From positions 1,922,001-1,986,000 of the forward strand of contig JBMNLP010000001.1 in the NCBI GenBank assembly GCA_050952845.1: 64,000 nt of DNA. The letters run 5' to 3'. This DNA comes from JAGVSV01 sp050952845. GTDB taxonomy: Bacteria > Bacillota > Clostridia > Christensenellales > Aristaeellaceae. Each line of letters begins with the position of its first letter. The first letter of the stretch is position 1. The notes below the pieces were generated by a model, which made no database searches, had not been told where the DNA came from, and saw only the letters and a program-made list of their open reading frames with translations. Positions 52,622 through 61,074 of the stretch are shown piece after piece. The position numbers and the translations under genes were made by a program.

Positions 52622-54043
52622 TTAAGCCTCGTGTTTGCTTCGGTTCCAGTATACATCCATTTGGAATGAAGTCAAGTCTTTCCAGGCTTTTTTGTCAAAA
52701 ATAATGGCAGAATCCATCCAGGACACCCTTCTGATGAACTTTTTAGTCGCCTCCTCGAGCGATTCATCGGGGTCCAGGCCCATCAGCCGGGCGACATTGA
52801 TGCAGGCAAACAGCAGATCACCCAGTTCATCCCGGGACATGCGGCCTTTTTTCAACTCCTCGCCCAGTTCGTCCGCCTCCTCGTGCACCTTCAGCAGCGC
52901 GCCCTCGGGGCCGTCCCAGTCGAACCCTGCCGACGCAGCCCTTTCCTGTGCCTTGAACGCGCGCAGCACGGGCGGCAACCCTGCCGTAATGCCCGCCAGC
53001 CTGTCGGCCAGCGTCTTTTCACCGCGTTCGCCGGCTTTGATGCGCTCCCAGCTTTCAAGCACCTCGCCTGCTGTATCCAGCGACGCGCCGCCGAATATGT
53101 GCTGATGACGGGAAACCATCTTTGCGCACACCTTGCTGGTGATGTCGGCAAGGTCCAGCGTGCCGTACTGGGCGCCGACATCGGCGTGGAACACCACCTG
53201 CAGCAGCACGTCGCCCAGCTCGTCGGCAACAGCGTCCCAATCCTCCTGGGCGATGGCCGATGTGGTTTCGTAGGCTTCTTCAATGAGGTATTTGGCCAGG
53301 GACTGATGCGTCTGCTCCCTGTCCCAGGGGCAGCCGTTTTCACCGCGCAGCGCCCTGAGCAGGTTGATCAAATCCTGCACGTCGCGGCGGCGCTTTTTAA
53401 TAAAAGGCTTGGGCAGCACGAGCGCCGCGGCGGTATGGTCATAGGCGGGCTGCCTGTCCAGGTCCTCCAGTGCGATCCGGACGGCATGCCGGGCGTCCGC
53501 GCCAGGCGAAAAAAACAGCACCGGGGTATCCTCGTCATAAAAAGCCAACAGCTGCAGCTTGCACTCCCCCGCCAGCGCCTTGCCGTCGATCTCCGTGATG
53601 CAGACGGCGCGCTGCGAATCCGTCACATCGAGCGCGGCGGCGCTGGACACAACAACCGGCGCGTTGACAGGGGCATGCGCCAGGGGCACCGCCGCCAGCG
53701 GCACGCCGGGCAGCACATGCACCTTCCCTCCCGCGCACTCCTTCAGCAAGCGCACGGTTTCATCCTGAGCGGGGTCGGGTACGGCGTAGCACACAGGAAC
53801 TTCCTCGGCCAATGCCATCAGGTGCTCCACCGCGCGCAGGCACAGGTCGTCAAAGCTGCCGCTGCGGGCGTACAGGCTGTCCAGCGTATCAAACACAACA
53901 CCGCTTTCCCTCAGATAAGCCGCGGCATCGTGCCGACCTGTACGTAGCACCACCATCTGGGCATGCCGGATGCTCTCCACAGCGCCCAGCGTCAGCAGGT
54001 CACGCCGGCCGGGGCCCAGCGCCGTTACTGTGATGTCATACAT
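52622..54043 (-). CDS. yabN: Tetrapyrrole methylase domain-MazG pyrophosphohydrolase (YabN)
   Basis: The protein has 473 residues from the ATG at 54041-54043. The N-terminal 210 residues are tetrapyrrole-methylase-like (ITVTALGPGRRDLLTLGAV, KVHVLPGV). The rest is a MazG NTP pyrophosphohydrolase with two repeats: NGCPWDREQTHQSLAKYLIEEAYE, ADELGDVLLQVVFHAD, EEADELGEELKKG, DELGDLLFACINVARLMG. The fusion equals YabN of Bacillus, a house-cleaning NTPase. It overlaps the flippase gene upstream by 8 bp. The end after RRVSWMDSAIIFDKKAW is a little unlike the usual ending. Confidence 0.92.
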   Translation of the reverse strand: MYDITVTALGPGRRDLLTLGAVESIRHAQMVVLRTGRHDAAAYLRESGVVFDTLDSLYARSGSFDDLCLRAVEHLMALAEEVPVCYAVPDPAQDETVRLLKECAGGKVHVLPGVPLAAVPLAHAPVNAPVVVSSAAALDVTDSQRAVCITEIDGKALAGECKLQLLAFYDEDTPVLFFSPGADARHAVRIALEDLDRQPAYDHTAAALVLPKPFIKKRRRDVQDLINLLRALRGENGCPWDREQTHQSLAKYLIEEAYETTSAIAQEDWDAVADELGDVLLQVVFHADVGAQYGTLDLADITSKVCAKMVSRHQHIFGGASLDTAGEVLESWERIKAGERGEKTLADRLAGITAGLPPVLRAFKAQERAASAGFDWDGPEGALLKVHEEADELGEELKKGRMSRDELGDLLFACINVARLMGLDPDESLEEATKKFIRRVSWMDSAIIFDKKAWKDLTSFQMDVYWNRSKHEA

Positions 54044-55628
54044 GGCGTCCTCTTTCCTTCCTGAAAATCCCGGGCAGTTCTTCCCGGCGCACCGCCCCCA
54101 GCCCGACCGCTGCCAGCACATACACTGCGCCGGCCAGCACCACCGCACCCATCAGCCACAGCCAGGAGGTAGCCAACTTGCCGCCCCCCAGCGCCATGAT
54201 ACCAGCCAGCGCCAACGCCATGGCTCCTGTCGACAACGCCGGGCGCAGCACGATGTCGCGCCAGTTCAGCCGCATGTCCGCATATTTGGCCACTGCGTAC
54301 AGGTTGGGCGCCAGGCTCACCGCATAGCACAGCAGCGAGGCATACGGCGCGCCGGATATCCCGACCGCCGGGATCCGCACCAGCGTATAGTTGACCAGCA
54401 CCTTCAGCGCCACGCCAAAGGCCAGCGTGTACATGGGGATCCGCTGCCTGTGCAGCCCCTGCAGAATGCCGCTGGACGCCTGCACCTGGGTAAACAGCAG
54501 GATGGTCAGGCTGCTGATGCGCAGCAGATCGGCCCCCATCAGCAGCTGCTCCCTGGTATACTGCCCCCTGCCGCCAAAAAGCAGCAGCAGGATCGGCTCT
54601 GCCAGCATGCTCAGCCCCACTGAAGCCGGAAAGCCGATAACCGATGCGATGCGCAGCCCGGCACCCGCTTCGTGCCGCATGCGGTCGCCGTCCTGTCGCG
54701 CGTACGCGGCGCCAATGGAGGGCACCAGGTTAACCGCCGTTGCCATCGCCAGCGCCGTGGGCACGTTGATCAGCGTGATAACCAGCCCTGTATACACCCC
54801 ATAGCGGATCAATGCATCAGCCTTGGGCATATAGGCGCTCATCAGATTGACCAGCATGAACGAGTCCGCCGTTCCCGCCAGCGGCACAATGCATGCCCCC
54901 AGCGTGATGGGGATGGAAATCAGCGTCAGCTCCCTGGCCAGCACTCTACTGGCGGGCCGGTCCCCAGCAGCCAGGGGCAGGGCGTCAAAAGCCGGCTGCG
55001 CACGCCTTTTGTCGATCATCATGTAAACCAACGCCACCAGCTCAGCCATGGAAGTACCCAGCAAGGCACCGGCGGCGCCCATGGCGTACCCACCCCTCTG
55101 CATGCCCAGCACCGCCAGCGGCAGCGCCACCAGCACCTTGCCCACCTGTTCGATCAGCTGGCTGACTGCCGTGGGCACCATGCGCCTGCGCCCCTGCATA
55201 AAGCCGCGGTAGGCGCTCATCGCGCAGACCAGCAGCAGGCTGGGTGCAATCATCAGAAAGCCGCCGGCAGCCTCAGCACTACCCGCAGCCTTCGCTAACT
55301 GCGGGCTGAGCGCCATCATCAGCGCCGTGCCGGCAGCACCCAGCGTCAGGAGCATAGCCCGCGCAATGCAGAACACCCGGTGCGCACTGAGGCGATCTCC
55401 GCGCGCCAAAAAACCTGCCACCATGCGCGATATCGCCACCGGGATGCCGGCGGACGATATGGTCAGCAGCAGGTTGTATGTGGGAAACACCTGATGGTAT
55501 ACGCCCATGCCTTCGGGCCCGATGCGGGCAGCCAGCGGCACTTTATACAGCACACCGACCACCTTGCAGATTAAGCCGGCAATGCCCAGAATGGAGATGC
55601 CCCTGATGAGGGACTGCTGCTTTCCCAT
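54036..55628 (-). CDS. MATE-like polysaccharide flippase (SpoVB/YabM type)
   Basis: The protein has 530 residues from the ATG at 55626-55628 (AGGA 9 bp upstream; an ATG 9 bp earlier is less likely). About 14 transmembrane segments are seen. The start QSLIRGISILGIAGLICKVVGVLYKVPLAARIG is the pattern of the SpoVB/MurJ-like MVF family. The gene order before yabN matches yabM-yabN. It may flip lipid-linked wall precursors or spore cortex intermediates. I cannot say which member it is. Confidence 0.88.
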   Translation of the reverse strand: MGKQQSLIRGISILGIAGLICKVVGVLYKVPLAARIGPEGMGVYHQVFPTYNLLLTISSAGIPVAISRMVAGFLARGDRLSAHRVFCIARAMLLTLGAAGTALMMALSPQLAKAAGSAEAAGGFLMIAPSLLLVCAMSAYRGFMQGRRRMVPTAVSQLIEQVGKVLVALPLAVLGMQRGGYAMGAAGALLGTSMAELVALVYMMIDKRRAQPAFDALPLAAGDRPASRVLARELTLISIPITLGACIVPLAGTADSFMLVNLMSAYMPKADALIRYGVYTGLVITLINVPTALAMATAVNLVPSIGAAYARQDGDRMRHEAGAGLRIASVIGFPASVGLSMLAEPILLLLFGGRGQYTREQLLMGADLLRISSLTILLFTQVQASSGILQGLHRQRIPMYTLAFGVALKVLVNYTLVRIPAVGISGAPYASLLCYAVSLAPNLYAVAKYADMRLNWRDIVLRPALSTGAMALALAGIMALGGGKLATSWLWLMGAVVLAGAVYVLAAVGLGAVRREELPGIFRKERGRHV

Positions 55629-55655
55629 TACACGCATCCTGCTGCCAGACTATGA

Positions 55656-58229
55656 CTATATATCACTGTCCCCGTCCGCGCCGTCATGGTTCACTTCTTC
55701 ATCATCCGAAGAACCGTCTTCCTTGCCCGGATAATCCAGACTGACGATGTCGTCAGCGTCCTCCTCATCGTCCTCGAGGTAAGAAATATCCAGCTCGCTG
55801 TCGTCATCTTCGTGGGCAGCGATGTCCACGTCCACAATGCGGCTATCATCCGCTACGCGCATCAGGCGCACCCCCTGGGTGACCCTGCCCGTTTCACGGA
55901 TGTCCTCCACCGGCGTTCTGATGATGGTGCCGTCGTCGGTGATGATCATGATTTCGTCATCGGGGCGTACCATCAGCATAGCAGCCAAACAACCCGTCTT
56001 CTCCGTCAGCCTCATGACGTTGATGCCCTTGCCGGCGCGCCCCTGTTCACGGTATTCGGATATGTCGGTGCGCTTGCCATAGCCATTCTCGGTGATCACC
56101 AGCACCTGCCTGTCATCGCTGACGGTACACATGGACACCACGTGGTCATCATCTGCCAGCTGCATGCTGCGCACACCCATGGAAGCGCGGCCCGTGGAGC
56201 GGATAGACTCCTCCGAAAATCGGATGGACTTGCCCTGTGCCGTCGCCAGCATGATCTCATAGCCGCCGTCCGTCAGCTCGACGCCGATGAGCTCGTCCCC
56301 CTCCCTCAGGTTGATGGCGATCAGGCCGGTGCGGCGCATGTTGATAAAGTCGATCAGCGGCGTTTTCTTGATCATGCCGTAGCGCGTCGCCATCATCAAA
56401 TAGTCGTCGCTCTCCCTGTCGGGCACGGGCAGCATCATCGTCACCTTTTCGCCGCCCGCCAGCTGCAGCAGGTTGACCACCGCCGTACCGCGCGCTGTAC
56501 GCCCGGCTTCGGGTATTTCGTAGCACTTCATGCCGTAAGCCCGGCCCTGGTCGGTAAAGAACAGCATGTCGGAATGGGAGTTGACGATGTACATCTGCTC
56601 GACAAAGTCTTCCTCCCGGGTGGTCAGCGCCGCCACGCCCTTGCCGCCACGGTTTTGCAAGCGGTAGGTGGATTGGCTGAGGCGCTTGACATAGCCAAAG
56701 TGCGTCATGGTCACCACCATGCTGTCCTTGGGGATCAGGTCCTCGATGTCGATCTCACCCAGCACCGGGGATATGACGGTGCGCCTTTCGTCGGCAAAGC
56801 GGTTTCTGATGTCGGTCATTTCGGTACGGATAACCTCCATGAGCTGGTCATGGTTGTTGAGGATACCCTGCAGCACAGCGATGGTTTTCTGCAGCTCATC
56901 ATATTCGGCTTGCAGCTTGTCAGCCTCCAGGTTGGTCAGCCGTGCCAGGCGCATGTCTAAAATAGCCTGAGCCTGCCGGTCCGAGAAATCAAAGCGGTCG
57001 ATCAGATTCTGCCTGGCGGTGGGGGTGTCAGGCGACGAACGGATGATGTGCACCACCTCGTCGATGTTATCCAGCGCCTTCAACAACCCCTCCAACACAT
57101 GGGCGCGCGCCAGCGACCGCTCCAGGTCGTAGCGGGTGCGCCTGGTGACAACATCCTCCTGGTGCTTCAGGTAGTGGTGGATCATCTCCCGCAGGGACAG
57201 GATGTTGGGCTGGCCATCCACCAGCGCCAGCATGATTACGCCAAAGGTGTCCTGCAGCTGCGTGTGCTTGTACAGGTAGTTCAGCACCACCTGCGCCTGA
57301 GCATCGCGCTTTAAATCGATAACGATGCGCATGCCCTCCCGGTCGGACTCGTCGCGGATATCGGCAATGCCATCCAGGCGTTTTTCGTGCACCAGGTCGG
57401 CGATTTTGGTGATCAGCCGCGCCTTGTTCACCTGGTAAGGGATTTCGTTGATGATGATGCGGTCGCGGCCGTTGGCCAGCGACTCCACCTCGCACTTGGC
57501 GCGGACAACTACCCTGCCCCTGCCCGTGTAGTACGCCTCCCGGATGCCGCTGGTGCCTAAGATGACGCCACCGGTGGGAAAATCCGGCCCCTTGATGTGC
57601 GCCATCAAGCCGTCCAGGTCGATGTCAGGGTTGTCGATCATGGCCAGCACGGCGTCGATAACCTCGCCCAAATTATGCGGCGGTATGTTGGTCGCCATGC
57701 CCACAGCAATGCCGCTGGAGCCGTTGACCAACAGGTTTGGAAACCTGCTGGGCAGCACGGAGGGCTGCGTCAGCGTGGCGTCAAAGTTGGGGTAAAAATC
57801 CACCGTGTCCTTGTCGATCTCCCCCAGCAGGTGCATCGCCAGCCTGCTCAGGCGCGCCTCGGTATACCGCATAGCAGCCGCGCTGTCGCCGTCAACCGAG
57901 CCAAAGTTGCCCTGCCCCTCCACCAGCATGTAGCGGATGTTAAAATCCTGTGCCAGGCGCACCATGGCGTCGTAGACGCTGCTGTCGCCGTGGGGGTGGT
58001 ATTTGCCCAGCACGTCGCCCACGATGCGGGCGCTCTTTCTATATGGCTTATCCGGCGTCATGCCCAGCTCGTTCATCGCATAGAGGATGCGCCGGTGCAC
58101 GGGCTTTAAGCCATCGCGCACATCGGGCAGCGCGCGGCCCACAATGACCGCCATGGCGTAGGACATGAAGGATTTTTTGACTTCGCTCTCCAGCTCGGTC
58201 GGCAACAGCCGGTCCCTGATATTGCTCAT
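55656..58229 (-). CDS. gyrA: DNA gyrase subunit A
   Basis: The 857-residue protein has its active-site tyrosine in AAAMRYTEARLS and the quinolone-determining region GDSSVYDAMVRLAQDF. The C-terminal pinwheel has the GyrA box QGRAGKG, which marks it as gyrase and not topoisomerase IV; a second QNRGGKG lies in blade 1. The tail is very acidic. GyrA cuts and rejoins DNA in the A2B2 complex. It is 24 bp after gyrB. Confidence 0.96.
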   Translation of the reverse strand: MSNIRDRLLPTELESEVKKSFMSYAMAVIVGRALPDVRDGLKPVHRRILYAMNELGMTPDKPYRKSARIVGDVLGKYHPHGDSSVYDAMVRLAQDFNIRYMLVEGQGNFGSVDGDSAAAMRYTEARLSRLAMHLLGEIDKDTVDFYPNFDATLTQPSVLPSRFPNLLVNGSSGIAVGMATNIPPHNLGEVIDAVLAMIDNPDIDLDGLMAHIKGPDFPTGGVILGTSGIREAYYTGRGRVVVRAKCEVESLANGRDRIIINEIPYQVNKARLITKIADLVHEKRLDGIADIRDESDREGMRIVIDLKRDAQAQVVLNYLYKHTQLQDTFGVIMLALVDGQPNILSLREMIHHYLKHQEDVVTRRTRYDLERSLARAHVLEGLLKALDNIDEVVHIIRSSPDTPTARQNLIDRFDFSDRQAQAILDMRLARLTNLEADKLQAEYDELQKTIAVLQGILNNHDQLMEVIRTEMTDIRNRFADERRTVISPVLGEIDIEDLIPKDSMVVTMTHFGYVKRLSQSTYRLQNRGGKGVAALTTREEDFVEQMYIVNSHSDMLFFTDQGRAYGMKCYEIPEAGRTARGTAVVNLLQLAGGEKVTMMLPVPDRESDDYLMMATRYGMIKKTPLIDFINMRRTGLIAINLREGDELIGVELTDGGYEIMLATAQGKSIRFSEESIRSTGRASMGVRSMQLADDDHVVSMCTVSDDRQVLVITENGYGKRTDISEYREQGRAGKGINVMRLTEKTGCLAAMLMVRPDDEIMIITDDGTIIRTPVEDIRETGRVTQGVRLMRVADDSRIVDVDIAAHEDDDSELDISYLEDDEEDADDIVSLDYPGKEDGSSDDEEVNHDGADGDSDI

Positions 58230-58253
58230 AGCATTCCTTTCGGGGTCGATGGG

Positions 58254-60251
58254 TTACAGATCAAGGTCGGTGATCAGATCGTAGTTCTCCCGGATGTATT
58301 CGCGCCGCGGCTCCACCTGGTCGCCCATGAGCAGCGTCAGGGTTTCGTCGGCGGCAACGGCATCCTCGGAGGTGACGCGTAACATGGTGCGCGTTTCAGG
58401 GTTCATGGTCGTCATCCAGAGCTGCTCGGCTGACATCTCGCCCAGCCCCTTGTAGCGCTGCAGCTCGGGCATGGGGTCACGGCCGATTTCGTCCAGCAGC
58501 ACCTCCAGCTCGGCATCGTCATACACATAGTATTCCTTTTTGTTTTTCGTCACCTTGTAAAGCGGCGGCATGGCAATGTATATGAAGCCGTTGTCCACCA
58601 GCGGGCGCATATAGCTGTAGAAAAACGTCAGCAGCAGGATGCGGATGTGCGCGCCGTCCACGTCGGCGTCGGTCATGCATACGATGCGGTGATAGCGCAG
58701 CTTGGACAGGTCAAAGTCATCGCCGATGCCGCAGCCAAATGCCGTGATCATGTTCTTGATCTCAGCATTCATTAGCGCCTTGTCCAGGCGCGTCTTTTCC
58801 ACGTTGAGGATTTTGCCGCGCAGCGGCATGATGGCCTGGTAATGCCTGTCGCGCCCGCTTTTGGCGCTGCCGCCGGCGCTGTCGCCCTCGACGATGAAGA
58901 TCTCGCACTTGGCGGGGTCGGTTTCGGAGCAGTCGGCCAGCTTGCCGGGCAGCGACGCGCTTTCCAGCACGGTTTTCCGCCGCGTCAGATCGCGCGCCTT
59001 GCGCGCGGCTTCCCGCGCCCTGGCTGCCGCCAGGCACCGGTCGAGTATGGCACGGGCAACGGCGGGATTTTCCTCCAAAAAGCTGCCCAGCTCCGCGCTG
59101 ACCAGGCTGTCCACAATGCCGCGCACGTCGCTGTTGCCCAACTTGGCCTTGGTCTGCCCCTCAAACTGCGGCTCATGCAGCTTGACGGACACGACCGCCG
59201 CCAGGCTCTCGCGTACGTCCTCGCCTTTTAGGTTGGCGTCGGCATCGCGGAGAATTTTGAAGCGGCGCCCGTAGTCGTTGATGGTGCGCGTCAGCGCCGC
59301 GTAAAAGCCCGCCAGGTGCGTGCCGCCCTCGGATGTGCGGACGTTGTTGGCAAAGCTGAAGGTGTTCTCGGTGTAGGTGTCGTTGTATTGCATCGCCACC
59401 TCGACGACAACCTCGTCCTTCATCCCCTCGATATAGATGGGCTCCGGAAACAGCGTCTGCTTGTTGCGGTTGATGTATTCCACAAACTCGCTGATGCCAC
59501 CTTCGAAATGGTATTCCCGGGTGTCGGGCGGGTCCAGCCGCTCGTCGGTGATCTGGATGCGGATGCCCTTGTTGAGGAACGCCATCTCGCGCATCCGGGC
59601 ACGCAGCGTATCGAAGCGGAAAGCGATGCCCTCGTCGAACACGCCGCCCGGATTGTCCGCCGACTTGATGTCGGGCCAGAAGCGGATCGTGGTGCCGGTG
59701 CGGTCGGTTTCGCCGATGACCCGCAGGTCGTATTCGACCTTGCCGCGGCTATATTCCTGCTGGTGGATTTTGCCATCCTGGTACACCGTAACGCACAGGC
59801 GCCGGGACAGCGCATTGACAACCGAGGCGCCCACGCCGTGCAGGCCGCCGGACACCTTGTAGCCTTCGCCGCCAAATTTGCCGCCGGCGTGCAGCATGGT
59901 CAAACATACCTCCACCGCCGGGCGGCCAATGGTGGGGTGGATGCCCACCGGAAACCCGCGCCCATCGTCCTGCACTGTGACCGACCCGTCGGCATGCAGC
60001 GTAACCTGGATGCAGGTGCAGTAGCCTGCCAGCGCCTCATCGATGGCATTGTCCACAATTTCATATACAAGGTGCTCAAGGCCCGTAACATTGGTAGAGC
60101 CGATGTACATCCCCGGCCGCTTCCTGACGGCTTCCAGGCCTTCCAGCACCTGAATCTGGTTTTCATCGTATTGGTTGGCTTCCACATGCGTGACCAGTGC
60201 CCCGGCATGCTGGTATATACCCGCATGGTTCGCGTTATAATGATCGGTCAT
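58254..60251 (-). CDS. gyrB: DNA gyrase subunit B
   Basis: The protein has 665 residues. The GHKL ATPase has EIVDNAIDEALAGYC, VQDDGRGFPVGIH and GGLHGVGASVVNALS. The TOPRIM domain has EGDSAGGSAKSGRDR and TDADVDGAHIRILLL. A longer than usual N-terminal lead (about 28 residues before YDENQIQVLEGLEAVRKRPGMYIGS) is present. Together with GyrA it introduces negative supercoils. It heads the long reverse-strand block, with a TATAAT-type promoter. Confidence 0.96.
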   Translation of the reverse strand: MTDHYNANHAGIYQHAGALVTHVEANQYDENQIQVLEGLEAVRKRPGMYIGSTNVTGLEHLVYEIVDNAIDEALAGYCTCIQVTLHADGSVTVQDDGRGFPVGIHPTIGRPAVEVCLTMLHAGGKFGGEGYKVSGGLHGVGASVVNALSRRLCVTVYQDGKIHQQEYSRGKVEYDLRVIGETDRTGTTIRFWPDIKSADNPGGVFDEGIAFRFDTLRARMREMAFLNKGIRIQITDERLDPPDTREYHFEGGISEFVEYINRNKQTLFPEPIYIEGMKDEVVVEVAMQYNDTYTENTFSFANNVRTSEGGTHLAGFYAALTRTINDYGRRFKILRDADANLKGEDVRESLAAVVSVKLHEPQFEGQTKAKLGNSDVRGIVDSLVSAELGSFLEENPAVARAILDRCLAAARAREAARKARDLTRRKTVLESASLPGKLADCSETDPAKCEIFIVEGDSAGGSAKSGRDRHYQAIMPLRGKILNVEKTRLDKALMNAEIKNMITAFGCGIGDDFDLSKLRYHRIVCMTDADVDGAHIRILLLTFFYSYMRPLVDNGFIYIAMPPLYKVTKNKKEYYVYDDAELEVLLDEIGRDPMPELQRYKGLGEMSAEQLWMTTMNPETRTMLRVTSEDAVAADETLTLLMGDQVEPRREYIRENYDLITDLDL

Positions 60252-60352
60252 AGTCCCTTCCTTCGTGTGCAGTCGTGCAGTAACATTGCCGCCTTTTCAG
60301 GCACATGACTACCCGGAAAACCCAATGTTTTCAAGCAGTCAAGCATCACTTT

Positions 60353-60361
60353 ATTATACCA
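60353..60361 (-). promoter_or_regulatory. Extended -10 promoter of gyrBA
   Basis: The reverse strand has TGGTATAAT about 100 bp before gyrB. The -35 region is weak (TTTTCA at 17 bp). The 298-bp gap with cobO also contains three short GCAATTCG repeats at about 60396-60420. Confidence 0.5.
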
Positions 60362-60495
60362 TATTTGGGGCTGTTTGAAAAGAATGATTCCGGCAATTCG
60401 GCCGCAATTCGCTGCAATTCGCTGCACCCGTCTTCAGGCCTGGTTTCAAAAAAGCCCAGGCTCATCCACCTGCACGCTTGCATACCATGTACTGT

Positions 60496-60524
60496 TTTAC
60501 TTTTCTCCATCGCTGCGGTAGAAT
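60496..60524 (+). promoter_or_regulatory. Promoter of the corrinoid adenosyltransferase gene
   Basis: TTTACT and TAGAAT are separated by 17 bp, 25 bp before the start codon. No cobalamin riboswitch is seen in the short leader. Confidence 0.6.
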
Positions 60525-60549
60525 AAAGCAAAACCATGGGGAGGCATAT

Positions 60550-61074
60550 ATGCAAAATTTACTCCACGTTTATACCGGGGATGGCAAGGGAAAAACCACC
60601 GCCGCCATGGGGCTTGCCATGCGTGTGCTGGGCCACGGGCAAACCGTGCTGGTTGCCCAGTTCATGAAGCGGCCCAATTCCGGCGAGCTGGTGTCGCTGG
60701 GCAAGCTGCCCGGCGCCACCGTATACCCCATGCCGCCGATGCTGCTGTTTTCCTTTCAGATGACCAGCGAACAGTTAGAGGAAGTGCGGCGATCGCAGAC
60801 GGCGGAAGCGGAGAATATCATAAAAATAGCTGCCGAGCTGCAGCCTGCCCTGACCGTGCTGGACGAGCTGGCCGTCGCCATGGACCAGCGCCTGGTGCCC
60901 GAAGAAGTCGCCATGCGGCTGATTGACGAGGCGCTGAAATGGGGCGATGTCGTGGTCACCGGGCGCGGCGCTTCCGATGCCCTGATTGCCCGGGCGGACT
61001 ATGTCAGCCGTATCGAAGCCGTTAAGCACCCCTTCCACAGCGGCATCCCCGCCCGCAAGGGCATTGAGTGGTAA
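60550..61074 (+). CDS. cobO: Corrinoid (cob(I)yrinate) adenosyltransferase, CobO/BtuR type
   Basis: The protein has 174 residues from the ATG at 60550 (GGGGAGG upstream). The P-loop is YTGDGKGKTTAAMGLAMR, Walker B VLDELAVAMD and the C-terminal motif VVVTGRGASDALIARADYVSRIE is family-defining. It adenosylates cobalt of corrinoids using ATP. No other cobalamin genes are close, so salvage is likely. Its 3' half is overlapped on the other strand by the open frame of the caspase-like gene. Confidence 0.93.
   Translation: MQNLLHVYTGDGKGKTTAAMGLAMRVLGHGQTVLVAQFMKRPNSGELVSLGKLPGATVYPMPPMLLFSFQMTSEQLEEVRRSQTAEAENIIKIAAELQPALTVLDELAVAMDQRLVPEEVAMRLIDEALKWGDVVVTGRGASDALIARADYVSRIEAVKHPFHSGIPARKGIEW

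Noticed and set aside
55686..56960. Long forward-strand open frame opposite gyrA
   Set aside because: It is a shadow caused by GC-rich codon usage of gyrA. It has no ribosome site and a His/Val-rich translation typical of antisense frames.
60396..60420. GCAATTCG repeats as a CRISPR or origin iteron
   Set aside because: Only three short, closely packed units occur. There are no spacers, DnaA boxes or AT-rich unwinding region. gyrB alone does not indicate an origin here.
60252..60549. Cobalamin riboswitch ahead of cobO
   Set aside because: No B12-box-like sequence is present, and the leader after the promoter is only about 20 nt.
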